Positions 48,093 to 56,668 of a DNA stretch of 64,000 bases are shown here, in pieces. Within the stretch, counting starts at the first letter, position 1; the number at the start of each line of letters is the position of its first letter. Origin of the DNA: Nitrosopumilaceae archaeon (lineage in GTDB: Archaea; Thermoproteota; Nitrososphaeria; Nitrososphaerales; Nitrosopumilaceae); NCBI GenBank assembly GCA_900620265.3, contig UYNY03000017.1, forward strand, positions 1 through 64,000, written 5' to 3'. A model generated the notes under the pieces. The model searched no databases. It was not told where the DNA came from and was given only the letters and a program-made list of their open reading frames with translations. The position numbers and the translations under genes are program-made.

Positions 48093-49519
48093 CGGAGCAT
48101 CTCGAGCGCCAGGCGGACGCCGAACCCCGTGGCCCCGCCGGGGTTGTACGGCCGCTTCCTTGACGCCTGCTGCATCCACGCCGTCCCCGCGATGTCGACG
48201 TGCGCCCACGGGGTTGATCCGGCGGCCATCCTGAGGAACTCGGCCGCCGATATGGCGCCGGCCGCCGTCCCGATGCCCATGTTCCTCGAGTCGGCCACCT
48301 CCGACCTTATGAGCCTCTCGTACCTGTCGCCGACCGGCAGGCGCCAGACGTCCTCGCCGGACCTTGCCGACGCCGCCTCGACCCTGGCGGCCAGCCTGTC
48401 GTCGTTGGAGAAGAGCCCCGCCACGTCGGAGCCGAGCGCGACTATGCAGGCGCCCGTCAGCGTGGCAAAGTCCAGCATGTACTCGGGCGAGTACTTTTCC
48501 CTCGCATAGGCGAGCGCGTCGGCCAGTATGAGCCTGCCCTCGGCGTCCGTGTTGATTATCTCGGCGGTCCTCCCGCCGTACAGCGTCACGATGTCGCCGG
48601 GCCTGTACGCGCCGCCCCCCGGCATGTTCTCGACGGACGGTATTATCCCGACCACGTTGGCCTTTACGCGCATCAGCGCGGCCGCGCTCAGCGCCCCCAG
48701 CACGGCGCAGCCGCCGCACTTGTCGAACTTCATCTCCTCCATCCTCTCGCGCGGCTTTAGCGAGATCCCGCCCGTGTCGAACGTGACGGCCTTGCCGACC
48801 AGCGCGGCAGGCCTGGCCCCCCTCGGGCCCCCCATGTACTCGAGTATTATCAGCCTGGGGCCGTTCCTGCTGCCGCCGCCGACGGCCATCATGCCGCCGA
48901 ACCCGCGCCTTGAGAGCTCGGCGGGCCCCAGCACGGTGCACCGCAGGCGCGGCCCCGACAGCTTTTTCGCCGCGCTGGCCAGGTCCGCCGGCGCGCACTC
49001 GTTGGGGGGCGTGTTTGCAATGTCCCGCGCGAGCCTGACGCCGCCGGCCGCCAGCGCCGCGCCCCTTGCGCCGGCCGCCTCGCTGTCCCTTGCCACCACC
49101 GTGATCCTGCGCGGCACCTTCTTCTTCTCAGCCCTGAACCTGTCGAACCTGTACAGCGCCAGCATGGCCCCCTCGACGGCCTCGGCGGCGGCCCCGGGCG
49201 GCGGCACTATGGCTATCTCCTGCACGCCGATCTCGGCGGCCCTCCTTGCCGCCGCCCCCGCCGCGTGCCTGGCCGCGCCGGGCCCGCCGTCCCCGAGCCC
49301 GGCCACCATCATCCTGGTGGGGGATCCCCCCGGGTTGTAGACGATCCCGGTCTCGCCGAGGCGCCCGCCCGTGTCGCCGAACGCGCGCTCCAGGGCGGCG
49401 CCGCCGCGCCCCCTCGGCGGCCTGCCCTCCTCCGCGAAGACGCAGAGCAGAGGCGTGCCGGCCGGCGGCCTCTGCACTATCCTTACGGCGGGCCCGCCGG
49501 CGCCGGGCTTTGGTATCAC
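48086..49519 (-). CDS. Leucyl aminopeptidase family M17
   Basis: A 477-residue M17 metallopeptidase. The C-terminal catalytic domain has GKAVTFDTGGISLKP, the metal-binding Lys/Asp, and NTDAEGRLIL, the family signature, plus VDIAGTAW near the end. The N-terminal 160 residues are the less conserved hexamerisation domain. GTG at 49519 overlaps the stop of the DCC gene (GTGA), and is chosen over a far longer frame that runs through that gene. It removes N-terminal residues from peptides. Confidence 0.92.
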   Translation of the reverse strand: MIPKPGAGGPAVRIVQRPPAGTPLLCVFAEEGRPPRGRGGAALERAFGDTGGRLGETGIVYNPGGSPTRMMVAGLGDGGPGAARHAAGAAARRAAEIGVQEIAIVPPPGAAAEAVEGAMLALYRFDRFRAEKKKVPRRITVVARDSEAAGARGAALAAGGVRLARDIANTPPNECAPADLASAAKKLSGPRLRCTVLGPAELSRRGFGGMMAVGGGSRNGPRLIILEYMGGPRGARPAALVGKAVTFDTGGISLKPRERMEEMKFDKCGGCAVLGALSAAALMRVKANVVGIIPSVENMPGGGAYRPGDIVTLYGGRTAEIINTDAEGRLILADALAYAREKYSPEYMLDFATLTGACIVALGSDVAGLFSNDDRLAARVEAASARSGEDVWRLPVGDRYERLIRSEVADSRNMGIGTAAGAISAAEFLRMAAGSTPWAHVDIAGTAWMQQASRKRPYNPGGATGFGVRLALEMLRQ

Positions 49520-49869
49520 CGCACCTCGCCCCTTGAGAGCATTCCGGCGGCCCTTGAGAGCGCCGAGCTGCCGCACGAGCCTGACGTGCACGCGGCCGGC
49601 GGCGGCCCGCCGCCGCCGGGGGACCCCCTGCCGATTATGGCCCTTGCAAGCGGGAGCAGCGCCGACCTGCCGCCGTACGCTCGCCCGTCCTCTATCACCC
49701 AGAACATCTCCCGCGCCGACGGCCCGAGCATCTCCCTGCCGATCCTCGCCCCCTCGTCCGTATAGTGCCCGACGGCCCTGATCCTGCCGCGGGCGGCGCG
49801 GAAGGCCGCCCTTGCGAACTTGGAGCAGGAGCCGCACTGGTCGTCGTATATGATGGTGCGCGGCGTCAT
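49516..49869 (-). CDS. DCC family thiol-disulfide oxidoreductase (DUF393)
   Basis: A 117-residue thioredoxin-like protein. IIYDDQCGSCSKFAR is the DCC motif (YDxxCxxC) with both redox cysteines. A Gly/Pro-rich stretch and another CTSGSC pair follow near the C-terminus. ATG at 49869 is about 27 bases from a minus-strand ATTTTAAGC at 49893-49901. It leads a two-gene unit with the aminopeptidase. Confidence 0.78.
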   Translation of the reverse strand: MTPRTIIYDDQCGSCSKFARAAFRAARGRIRAVGHYTDEGARIGREMLGPSAREMFWVIEDGRAYGGRSALLPLARAIIGRGSPGGGGPPPAACTSGSCGSSALSRAAGMLSRGEVR

Positions 49870-50122
49870 CGCGCGTGCGGTGCCCGGGCCTGCTTAAAAT
49901 CCTTGCGTCCGAACCGACGCACAAGCCGCGTCATGCTGCGTCCTTCGGGCCGCTCCGGGATATCGGCCCGCCTGCACGTGTTGCGGCGGCAGAGTCGGCG
50001 GCGCCAAGGCGGCATGCGTCAGACCCCTGTCGATCTGGAGCACAATGGCCGATCCCCTTTAAATACGATTTTGGTATTGCCGACCCGTGTCTCCTCCCAT
50101 GCGGCCATGTCGCCAAAATCTA

Positions 50123-50371
50123 TTACCGACCAATTTCGTCAAGTACCTCAAAAAAATACTTCTTTGATATGCCTATCTGATCCATCATAAACGAGAACAC
50201 GTCGTGGGAATACCAGCTATATTTTGCCACGGTGACCCGCCTTTTGCCCTTGGCGTATCTCATATGGCTTCCCACCTGCCTGACAAATTCAAACTCTAAA
50301 TGCTCCAACACCTTCACTACCTGCCTGTATGAAACTGATGATGGATTAGGGTTGCGGTGTTTCTTACCCAT
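50123..50371 (-). CDS. hicA: HicA-like mRNA interferase toxin
   Basis: An 82-residue protein of the HicA/YcfA fold. SYRQVVKVLEHLEFEFVRQ is helix 1, GSHMRYAKGKRRVTVAKYS, split around the catalytic SHM, carries the histidine, and the C-terminal helix is ISKKYFFEVLDEIGR. HicA binds double-stranded-RNA-like surfaces and cuts mRNA. ATG at 50371 is about 25 bases from minus-strand TTTTTATATG at 50391-50400, so it has its own promoter. Base composition is much more AT-rich than neighbours, as in acquired genes. Confidence 0.75.
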   Translation of the reverse strand: MGKKHRNPNPSSVSYRQVVKVLEHLEFEFVRQVGSHMRYAKGKRRVTVAKYSWYSHDVFSFMMDQIGISKKYFFEVLDEIGR

Positions 50372-50592
50372 GATGCGCCACAACGGGTGCCATATAAAAA
50401 GAAGGCGGTTTCTTGGATGCGGGCAGAATGGGATATACAAAACTATCATATGATTCGGTTATATGTGTAAAAAATCGCAGCAACTAAGATTTCCATGCAT
50501 CATGCGGATTTTTTCGTGCCACATACTGATTAACGAACTTTGGCTGTCCCGTGTTAGACGGCTGATGCATATCCTACCATGTGCCCGCTCTG

Positions 50593-50886
50593 CTATACCT
50601 TGATTTTTTGCGTCCGGATAACTTCGATGCCCCTCTTGCGGAAATCATCACTGCCAAAATACGTGCCAATGGCCCTGTGTTCGGATTCCTCCTGGGGGGC
50701 GTATGTGAGGCCCGCTTCATGTATGTCGATCAGCGACAAAGCGGCCACCTCCTTTATGTGCTTGATTGCCTCTTCCATGGTGGCGCCATCTGCCACGCAT
50801 GATGGCAGGTCGCGTACTATAGCATAGTATCGTCCCTGTTTCTTCCCAATTACTGCCTCAAGTAGGGTCGATTCCGATATCATCAT
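50593..50886 (-). CDS. hicB: HicB-like antitoxin
   Basis: A 97-residue protein with the partially degraded RNase H fold of HicB: GRYYAIVRDLPSCVADGAT and MEEAIKHIKEVAALSLIDI. The C-terminal part (IEVIRTQKIKV) has no DNA-binding domain that I recognise. ATG at 50886 (or 50883) is about 25 bases from minus-strand TTAAATAAT at 50907-50915. It lies upstream of hicA on the same strand, but 221 bases separate the two and hicA has a promoter of its own. Confidence 0.72.
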   Translation of the reverse strand: MMISESTLLEAVIGKKQGRYYAIVRDLPSCVADGATMEEAIKHIKEVAALSLIDIHEAGLTYAPQEESEHRAIGTYFGSDDFRKRGIEVIRTQKIKV

Positions 50887-51161
50887 GGCCCGTGGCCCCC
50901 CATTTGATTATTTAACTGTTTAACAGCAATTCTGGGCAATACGTGGGACGAAAATCGTCAGTGTCTGATCCGGCCTCTCCCCGTACAATTCCGGGCTGCA
51001 TTGATCGCCAGAGCTCCCGCCCTGTCCGGATGCTCCTTCCGGAGTATCCCGGCCGCCCTGCATCTCCGGCACGGCCCTGCGGGTAGGGACCGGGCGCGTC
51101 CTGTGATGCCGGCGTCAGTCCGGCTGGTAGATTTTTATTCGATCCGCCGGGCCCCGGCCGC

Positions 51162-52754
51162 GTGGGCCTCCAGTACTACCGCGTAAAGAGGGACGTGCTG
51201 CGGGCGCGGAGGCTGGTCGTGCGCGCCACGGCCGCGGCCGGATCCGGCCACCCCGGCGGGTCGTTCTCGATGGCCGAGATAGTCGGCTGCCTCTTTGCCA
51301 GCCACCTGCGCTTTGACCCGGGGAACCCGGACGACCCCGGGCGCGACCGCCTCGTCCTCTCAAAGGGGCACGCCGCGCCCGGCCTCTACTCTGGGATGGC
51401 AGTCGCCGGCTATATCGGCGAGGAGGAGCTTGGCACCCTCCGGCAGCTTGGCGGGCGCCTCCAGGGGCACCCGGACCTAAAGTGCCCCGGGGTCGAGTTC
51501 TGCGGCGGCTCGCTCGGCACCGGGCTCTCGTTCTCCATAGGGCTGGCGCTCGCCGCGCGGCTCGACGGGAGGGACTCGCGAACCTACGTGATAATGGGGG
51601 ACGGCGAGTCCGACGAGGGGCAGGTGTGGGAGGCGGCGATGTCGGCCGCAAAGTTCAAGCTCGGCTCCATCACGGTCTTCCTCGACCGGAACCGCATCCA
51701 GCAGGACTCGCGGACGGAGGAGGTCATGCCGCTCGGGGACGTGGCCGCAAAGTGGCGCGCGTTCGGGTGGAACGTCATCGAGATAGACGGGCACCGGATC
51801 GAGCAGGTCGACGCGGCCGCATCGGCGTCCCGCTCGTCCGGCATGCCGACCGTCGTGGTGTCGCGCACCGTAAAGGGGCGGTCCGTCGAGCACATGGAGG
51901 ACAACCCCGCCTGGCACGGCAAGGCGCCCGATCCGGCGATGGTCCCGGTCATCCAGGCGGAGCTTGGCATGCAGTTCATGGTGGCGCCGTCCATAATAGC
52001 CGGCGACATGTCGGACCTTGCCGGAGAGGTGCGGCGCTGCGAGGAGGCGGGCGCCGACCTCGTGCACCTTGACGTGATGGACGGCACGTTCGTGCCGGAG
52101 AGGACGTTCGGCCACGACAAGATAGCGGAGCTGCGCCCGCTGACGCGCATCCCGTTTGACGCGCACCTGATGATAGACGGCCCGGCGCGGCGCGTCCAGG
52201 ACTATGTCGATGCCGGGTGCGACATCATCACGGTGCACGCCGAGGCCGTCGACGGGGCCGGGTTCGGCGAGATACTCGACAGGCTCCGCGGCGCCGGCGT
52301 CGGCGCCGGCCTGGCGGTGAACCCCGGCACCGAGCTCCCCGGGTGGTCCCACGAGTTCCTCCCGTCGGTGGACCAGCTGATCGTGATGTCAGTCGAGCCC
52401 GGCAGGTCCGGCCAGAAGTTCCTGCCCGGGACCATCGGGAAGATGGCCCGGCTCCGCGAGGCGCTCGACCGGCACGGCTTTGCCGGGTACGTGGAGGCCG
52501 ACGGCGGGATAAACTGCGGCAACGCGGCCTCCTCGTTCGGCGCGGGCGCCCGCGTCTTTGTCGGGGGCGGGTCCATGTCGGGGCAGCAGGACATCGCGGG
52601 GGCCGTCCGCGCCTTTCGGGAGGCGGTCCTCGACGAGAGGCGGCGCCTCCTGATGCGGGAGGCCGCCGGGCTGGGGCTGGAGGAGCGGTGGGTGGACCTC
52701 CACGAGGGGGCAAAGCGGGACCGGCTGCGCCGGCTGGCAGGTGGCGGCGCATGA
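51162..52754 (+). CDS. Fusion of transketolase N-terminal subunit and ribulose-phosphate 3-epimerase
   Basis: A 530-residue protein. Residues 1-270 are the thiamine-diphosphate half of transketolase: GSGHPGGSFSMAEI, LSKGHAAPGLY, GDGESDEGQ (146-154) and the metal-binding DRN. Residues 273-490 are a complete ribulose-phosphate 3-epimerase: APSIIAGDMSDL, HLDVMDGTFVP (Asp304), AHLMI (His335), VEPGRSGQKF and EADGGIN (Asp447). A 40-residue helical tail follows. The frame is open without interruption. GTG at 51162 follows a TTTTTATTC at 51128-51136. The fusion places two consecutive pentose phosphate steps in one chain. Confidence 0.88.
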   Translation: MGLQYYRVKRDVLRARRLVVRATAAAGSGHPGGSFSMAEIVGCLFASHLRFDPGNPDDPGRDRLVLSKGHAAPGLYSGMAVAGYIGEEELGTLRQLGGRLQGHPDLKCPGVEFCGGSLGTGLSFSIGLALAARLDGRDSRTYVIMGDGESDEGQVWEAAMSAAKFKLGSITVFLDRNRIQQDSRTEEVMPLGDVAAKWRAFGWNVIEIDGHRIEQVDAAASASRSSGMPTVVVSRTVKGRSVEHMEDNPAWHGKAPDPAMVPVIQAELGMQFMVAPSIIAGDMSDLAGEVRRCEEAGADLVHLDVMDGTFVPERTFGHDKIAELRPLTRIPFDAHLMIDGPARRVQDYVDAGCDIITVHAEAVDGAGFGEILDRLRGAGVGAGLAVNPGTELPGWSHEFLPSVDQLIVMSVEPGRSGQKFLPGTIGKMARLREALDRHGFAGYVEADGGINCGNAASSFGAGARVFVGGGSMSGQQDIAGAVRAFREAVLDERRRLLMREAAGLGLEERWVDLHEGAKRDRLRRLAGGGA

Positions 52755-53707
52755 CCGCGATGACCGACATGCGCACAGAGTATGCCCGGACCCTGGTGGA
52801 GCTTGGCAGGTCCGACCCCCGGATCGTGGTGCTCGGCGCAGACACGACCGACTCGCTAAAGACGTCCTCGTTCGGAAGAGAGTTCCCCGGCAGGCTCTTC
52901 AACGTGGGGATAGCAGAGGCCAACATGGTCTCGGTGTCAGCCGGGCTTGCCGCCGCCGGCAAGACGGCCTTTGCCAGCACGTACGCCATATTCCTGCCCG
53001 GCAGGGCGGTCGACCAGCTGCGCAACAACGTGGCGTACCCGTCCCGGGACGGGATGCCCGGCCTCAACGTAAAGATCGTCTCCTCGCACGGCGGGCTCTC
53101 GGTCGGGCCCGACGGCGGCTCGCACCAGCAGCTGGAGGATGTGGCGATAATGAGGGCGATCCCCAACTTCCGCGTCCTGGTGCCGGCCGACTCCGCCTCC
53201 GTCGCCTCCCTGGTCCGCGTGATGGCCTCCGAGTACGGCCCCTTTTACATGAGGATGGCAAGGTCAAAGACGCACGTGGTCCACGAGGAGGGCGCCGATC
53301 TTCGACCGGGCCGGGCCGTCACGCTGCGCGACGGCTCTGACTGCACCATCGCCGCGTGCGGCATCACGGTCCACATGGCCCTCGAGGCGGCCCGCCTGCT
53401 GTCGGAGCGGGGCGTCTCGTGCAGGGTGCTTGACATGTTCTCCGTAAAGCCGGTGGATCATGCGGCCCTCGAGAGGGCGGCCCGGGAGACGGGGCGCATC
53501 GTGACTGCCGAGGAGCACAACGTCATGGGAGGCATGGGCTCGGCAGTCGCAGAGTCCGTCTCGGGGTCGTACCCGGTGCCCGTCAGCATGATCGGGGCGC
53601 GGGACGCGTTCGGCGAGTCGGCCCGGGACTCGGAGATACCGGCCCTGCTTGAAAAGCACGGGATCACGTCGGTTAATATTGCCAGGGCGGCGGGGGCGGC
53701 CCGATGA
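52751..53707 (+). CDS. Transketolase C-terminal subunit
   Basis: A 318-residue protein with the pyrimidine-binding and C-terminal domains of split archaeal transketolase: NVGIAEANMVSVSAGLAAAG with the catalytic Glu, SSHGGLSVGPDGGSHQQ, and the C-terminal TAEEHNVMGGMGSAVAE. It completes the enzyme with the preceding fusion protein. The ATG overlaps the fusion stop (ATGA). The product interconverts sugar phosphates in the non-oxidative pentose phosphate route. Confidence 0.92.
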   Translation: MTAMTDMRTEYARTLVELGRSDPRIVVLGADTTDSLKTSSFGREFPGRLFNVGIAEANMVSVSAGLAAAGKTAFASTYAIFLPGRAVDQLRNNVAYPSRDGMPGLNVKIVSSHGGLSVGPDGGSHQQLEDVAIMRAIPNFRVLVPADSASVASLVRVMASEYGPFYMRMARSKTHVVHEEGADLRPGRAVTLRDGSDCTIAACGITVHMALEAARLLSERGVSCRVLDMFSVKPVDHAALERAARETGRIVTAEEHNVMGGMGSAVAESVSGSYPVPVSMIGARDAFGESARDSEIPALLEKHGITSVNIARAAGAAR

Positions 53708-54363
53708 AGATCTTCCTTGACACGGCCGACGTAAAGGCCGTCCGCCGGTTCGCCGGGATGGGCGTCGTCGACGGCGTCACCACCAACCCGACCCTCCTTG
53801 CCAGGGAGGGCGGCGACCCCGAGGCGGCGATGGCCGAGATGGTGGGCGCCGTGGCGGGGGACGTCAGCCTCGAGGTCGTCTCGACGGACTCGGCCTCGAT
53901 GATAGAGGAGGGGAAGAAACTGCGCCGCCACGGCGGGAACGTGGTGGTAAAGGTGCCGATGACCTCGGACGGGCTCCGCGCGTGCAGCGCCCTCTCGTCC
54001 GAGGAGATACCCGTCAACGTGACTCTCGTCTTCTCCGCAAACCAGGCCCTGCTTGCCGCAAAGGCGGGCGCCGCGTACGTGAGCCCGTTCATCGGGAGGC
54101 TCGATGACGCGGGCCAGGACGGGATGGGGCTCGTCCGCGACATGGCCGAGATATTCGAGAACTATGAGATGGGCGCCGAGATCCTGGTGGCCAGCGTGCG
54201 CCACCCCGTCCACGTGCTCGAGGCGGCAAAGGCGGGCGCCGACGTGGCCACCGTGCCGCCGGCCGTCCTCGAGAAGATGCTGCGCCACCCGCTCACCGAC
54301 ATCGGGCTGGCCGCGTTCCTGGCCGACTGGGAGGCCGCGCGCGCGGCGCGCGCCGGGAAATGA
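53704..54363 (+). CDS. Transaldolase (small TalC/FSA-type)
   Basis: A 219-residue TIM-barrel aldolase. MKIFLDTADVKAVRRF, VTTNPTLLAREG, the Schiff-base Lys83 in NVVVKVPMT, NVTLVFSANQALLAAKAGA and SPFIGRLDD identify it. It transfers dihydroxyacetone units between sugar phosphates. It could also be a fructose-6-phosphate aldolase; the operon favours transaldolase. The ATG overlaps the transketolase stop (ATGA). Confidence 0.9.
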   Translation: MKIFLDTADVKAVRRFAGMGVVDGVTTNPTLLAREGGDPEAAMAEMVGAVAGDVSLEVVSTDSASMIEEGKKLRRHGGNVVVKVPMTSDGLRACSALSSEEIPVNVTLVFSANQALLAAKAGAAYVSPFIGRLDDAGQDGMGLVRDMAEIFENYEMGAEILVASVRHPVHVLEAAKAGADVATVPPAVLEKMLRHPLTDIGLAAFLADWEAARAARAGK

Positions 54364-54380
54364 AAAAATTCGGGGCCGGT

Positions 54381-54641
54381 CTAGCCCCTGCTCTTCCTGC
54401 TGCCGGTCCCCCTTCCGGTGGTCCGGGTCATGCCCTTGGTGCTCGGCTTTGACCTTGGGTCGGGGGTATCGCCCAGCTTGCGCCTGCCGGTCCCCCTGCC
54501 GGATATTACCGTCCTGCTGGAGGCCGCGATCTTGCGCGACTGCTGGATCTTCTTGAACTCCTCGCCGGTCCACTTTGACGAGTCACTGTCCACCTCGATG
54601 GTCCCCGTCCCGCGCCCGGTCCGGATCTTTATCTTGACCAT
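54381..54641 (-). CDS. Small basic protein with RGTG repeats
   Basis: An 86-residue protein of unknown family. The first 45 residues are ordinary (MVKIKIRTGRGTGTIEVDSD, WTGEEFKKIQQSRK). The rest is basic and carries TGRGTG, SGRGTGRRK and TGRGTGSRK repeats, which suggest RNA or DNA contact. ATG at 54641 is about 25 bases from minus-strand GATAAATAC at 54662-54670. The same AT element lies 47 bases before the divergent secreted protein. Confidence 0.7.
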   Translation of the reverse strand: MVKIKIRTGRGTGTIEVDSDSSKWTGEEFKKIQQSRKIAASSRTVISGRGTGRRKLGDTPDPRSKPSTKGMTRTTGRGTGSRKSRG

Positions 54642-54713
54642 GGAATACCCCCGGGGGGCTTGTATTTATCTAGATCCGTCCCTGCCCGGATCGGCGCGCC
54701 GGGGGCCCCGGGC

Positions 54714-55454
54714 ATGATAAGGTACCTCCTCGTGGCCGCCGGCCTCGGGATCCTGCTGGTCAACGCCCTCCTCGGGCACGAGCTCTACGAGACGTACGGG
54801 AGGGACGTCAGCCGGTATACGGCGTACGTGCACCTTGACGGGTGGGGGGACAGGCAGAACGTCATCATCGAGGCGTTCCGGGTCTGGGACGGGGCCGGGC
54901 CGCCCGGCCACGCCTACAACCCCAACCGGCTCGGGAGCCAGGGCGGCCTCGGGTACGTGGAGCTGCTGCACGGGCACGGCGGGTGCTCGCAGGCGTGGCG
55001 GCCCGAGCCCTACCGGATAATCACCGACACGCTGCTGGCATGGGGCGGCCTCCTCTCCGGCGGGCGCCTCGGGGCCGACCCGTATGCGGTCGAGCTGCCC
55101 CCCGCCGGGCCCGGCTCGCTAGGGGAGGGCCGCCACTTTGCCCACTTTGTGCCGGCCTGCCTGCCGGGCAACGGGACGCTCGTGGGGTACTCCGTCTCGG
55201 TGTCGGGGGCCGGCCACATGGGGGCCTACTTTGTCGACTCCGAGGCGCGGCTTGCAGAGTATCTTGGGACGGGCTCGGTGGCCCACTATCCGGGGTGCTA
55301 TTCGGAGGGGTCCGCGGCCCACGGCGGGTCGTGCACCGCCGGCGAGGGGTCGGGGCTCCTGGTGCTGGTGCCGGCCGACGGGGGCTCGCCGACGGCCCGC
55401 GTCCACGTCAGCATGTTCGTCATCCCCAGCGGCCAATCCAGCCCAGCTTCTTAA
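54714..55454 (+). CDS. Membrane-anchored or secreted protein, unknown
   Basis: A 246-residue protein with a hydrophobic N-terminus (MIRYLLVAAGLGILLVNALL), then an extracellular-looking, Gly/Tyr/His-rich part with cysteines spaced for disulfides (GCSQAW, PACLPG, PGCYSE, GSCTAG). No family was recognised. ATG at 54714 lies about 47 bases from TATTTATC at 54663-54670, so a short leader is likely. It converges on corA with a 35-base overlap. Confidence 0.65.
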   Translation: MIRYLLVAAGLGILLVNALLGHELYETYGRDVSRYTAYVHLDGWGDRQNVIIEAFRVWDGAGPPGHAYNPNRLGSQGGLGYVELLHGHGGCSQAWRPEPYRIITDTLLAWGGLLSGGRLGADPYAVELPPAGPGSLGEGRHFAHFVPACLPGNGTLVGYSVSVSGAGHMGAYFVDSEARLAEYLGTGSVAHYPGCYSEGSAAHGGSCTAGEGSGLLVLVPADGGSPTARVHVSMFVIPSGQSSPAS

Positions 55455-56436
55455 AGTACGCGAACATGACGGCCGCCGGCACCGCCGACGCGGTGATGAT
55501 GGCGGCGAACGTGGCGTACCTGCCCAGCGGCCCCGACGCGCCGGCCAGCGGCAGGTCCACGTTCATCCCGTAGAACGTGCCGACGACGGTGGCCGGTATG
55601 GCCAGCGTGAATATTATGGTGAGCATCCCGAGGACCCTGTTGGTCTTCTCGGTGCTCAGCACAAAGTCCGTGTCCTTGTAGATCTCCATCGTCTCCCTCG
55701 ACTCGTCAAGCGTCTCTATCACCTTGTCGATGTGGTCGGTCACGTCGTCATAGTACAGGCCGAGGTCGCCGTCCTCGCCGCCGAGCCTCCTGACGCTCTC
55801 TGATATCTCAGAGACGAGCCGCTTGAGGTGGGCCGCCATGCGCCTCTGCCTGTTTATCTCCCTCCTGAGGAGCGCTATGGACCTTGCGACGGGCCGCGCC
55901 TCGTCAAAGACCATCCCCTCCATCTCGTCCAGGCTGGCGATTATCCTCCTCGAGGCGTGCAGCAGGTCGTCGACCAGCGCGTCGATTATCTCGTGGAGCA
56001 GGGCGCCCGGCGGGCCCCCCATCAGCCTGCCCCGCCTGTCCGGGTCCGAGCCGTCCCTGCACGCCCGGGCCAGCTCGACGAGCGGGGCAAGGTCCCCCTG
56101 GTGGACCGTCACGAGGAACCCCCTCCCCATGAAGACTGACAGCTGGCTTATCTTTGGGGACGCCTCCCTGCTCGATAGCGGCGCAAAGTGCATCAGCACG
56201 AAGAAGTGGTCCTCGTACGCGTCAAGCTTTGGCAGCTCGAACTTTGTCATGCAGTCCTCCACGTTGAGCGAGTTGAGCCCCAGCCTGGCGGCGAGCGCCT
56301 CGACGTCGGCCCTGTCGGGGTTCTGCATGTCCACCCACTCGAACGAGCCGCCCTGGATCACCTCGGTGGACCCGCTCGCCGGCGCCTCCTCGTGCCTCCT
56401 CCCCTGGCGCAGCCGGGGAATGAACCTGCCGCCCAT
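55420..56436 (-). CDS. corA: CorA-type magnesium/cobalt transporter
   Basis: A 338-residue CorA. The large N-terminal cytoplasmic domain has LGLNSLNVEDC, KLDAYEDHFFVLMHF and a long helix. Two C-terminal membrane helices follow, the first ending with the YGMN selectivity motif. It forms a pentameric Mg2+ channel. ATG at 56436 is about 27 bases from minus-strand TTTAAATTTAC at 56458-56468. That promoter begins two bases after the stop of a tiny upstream membrane gene. Confidence 0.93.
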   Translation of the reverse strand: MGGRFIPRLRQGRRHEEAPASGSTEVIQGGSFEWVDMQNPDRADVEALAARLGLNSLNVEDCMTKFELPKLDAYEDHFFVLMHFAPLSSREASPKISQLSVFMGRGFLVTVHQGDLAPLVELARACRDGSDPDRRGRLMGGPPGALLHEIIDALVDDLLHASRRIIASLDEMEGMVFDEARPVARSIALLRREINRQRRMAAHLKRLVSEISESVRRLGGEDGDLGLYYDDVTDHIDKVIETLDESRETMEIYKDTDFVLSTEKTNRVLGMLTIIFTLAIPATVVGTFYGMNVDLPLAGASGPLGRYATFAAIITASAVPAAVMFAYFKKLGWIGRWG

Positions 56437-56471
56437 GCCACGGCGGTGCCCGGCCGTGTAAATTTAAAGGA

Positions 56472-56552
56472 TCACTTGAACGGGAGCAGCTCGTTCATGC
56501 CGATCCACGTCAGGACCGCGGCGACTGCCATCCCTAGCCACCACATTCGCAT
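56472..56552 (-). CDS. 26-residue membrane micro-protein upstream of corA
   Basis: ATG at 56552 opens a frame for 26 residues, beginning MRMWWLGMAVAAVLTWIG, and ending in TGA at 56472-56474. The peptide is one membrane helix with aromatic residues at one end and a Glu and Lys at the other. A minus-strand TTTATTATC at 56574-56582 lies 25 bases upstream, the standard leaderless spacing here. It stops right before the corA TATA box. It may be a CorA-associated peptide, by position only. Confidence 0.5.
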   Translation of the reverse strand: MRMWWLGMAVAAVLTWIGMNELLPFK

Positions 56553-56668
56553 CGGGCCGGCGGCGGGCGGGCCGATAATAAACCTACGCAGCGGCGTACC
56601 GCGGATCCGCCCTCCCCGGCGCCCGCCGCTTAAAGGGTTATTACGGGACGCGCGCCGGGGCGCCGTGC

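Noticed and set aside
48086-49924. A single 612-residue frame including the M17 aminopeptidase
   Set aside because: The first 135 residues are the DCC gene read in another frame. The GTG at 49519, overlapping the DCC stop, gives the normal M17 length.
49870-50122. A gene in the gap before hicA
   Set aside because: A TTTAAATAC element lies near 50058, but the frames at the right distance are under 25 codons on the plus strand. On the minus strand there is only an Arg-rich 50-codon frame without family signs.
50887-51161. A gene or RNA between hicB and the transketolase fusion
   Set aside because: Only the two promoters were found. No conserved RNA feature or credible frame was seen.
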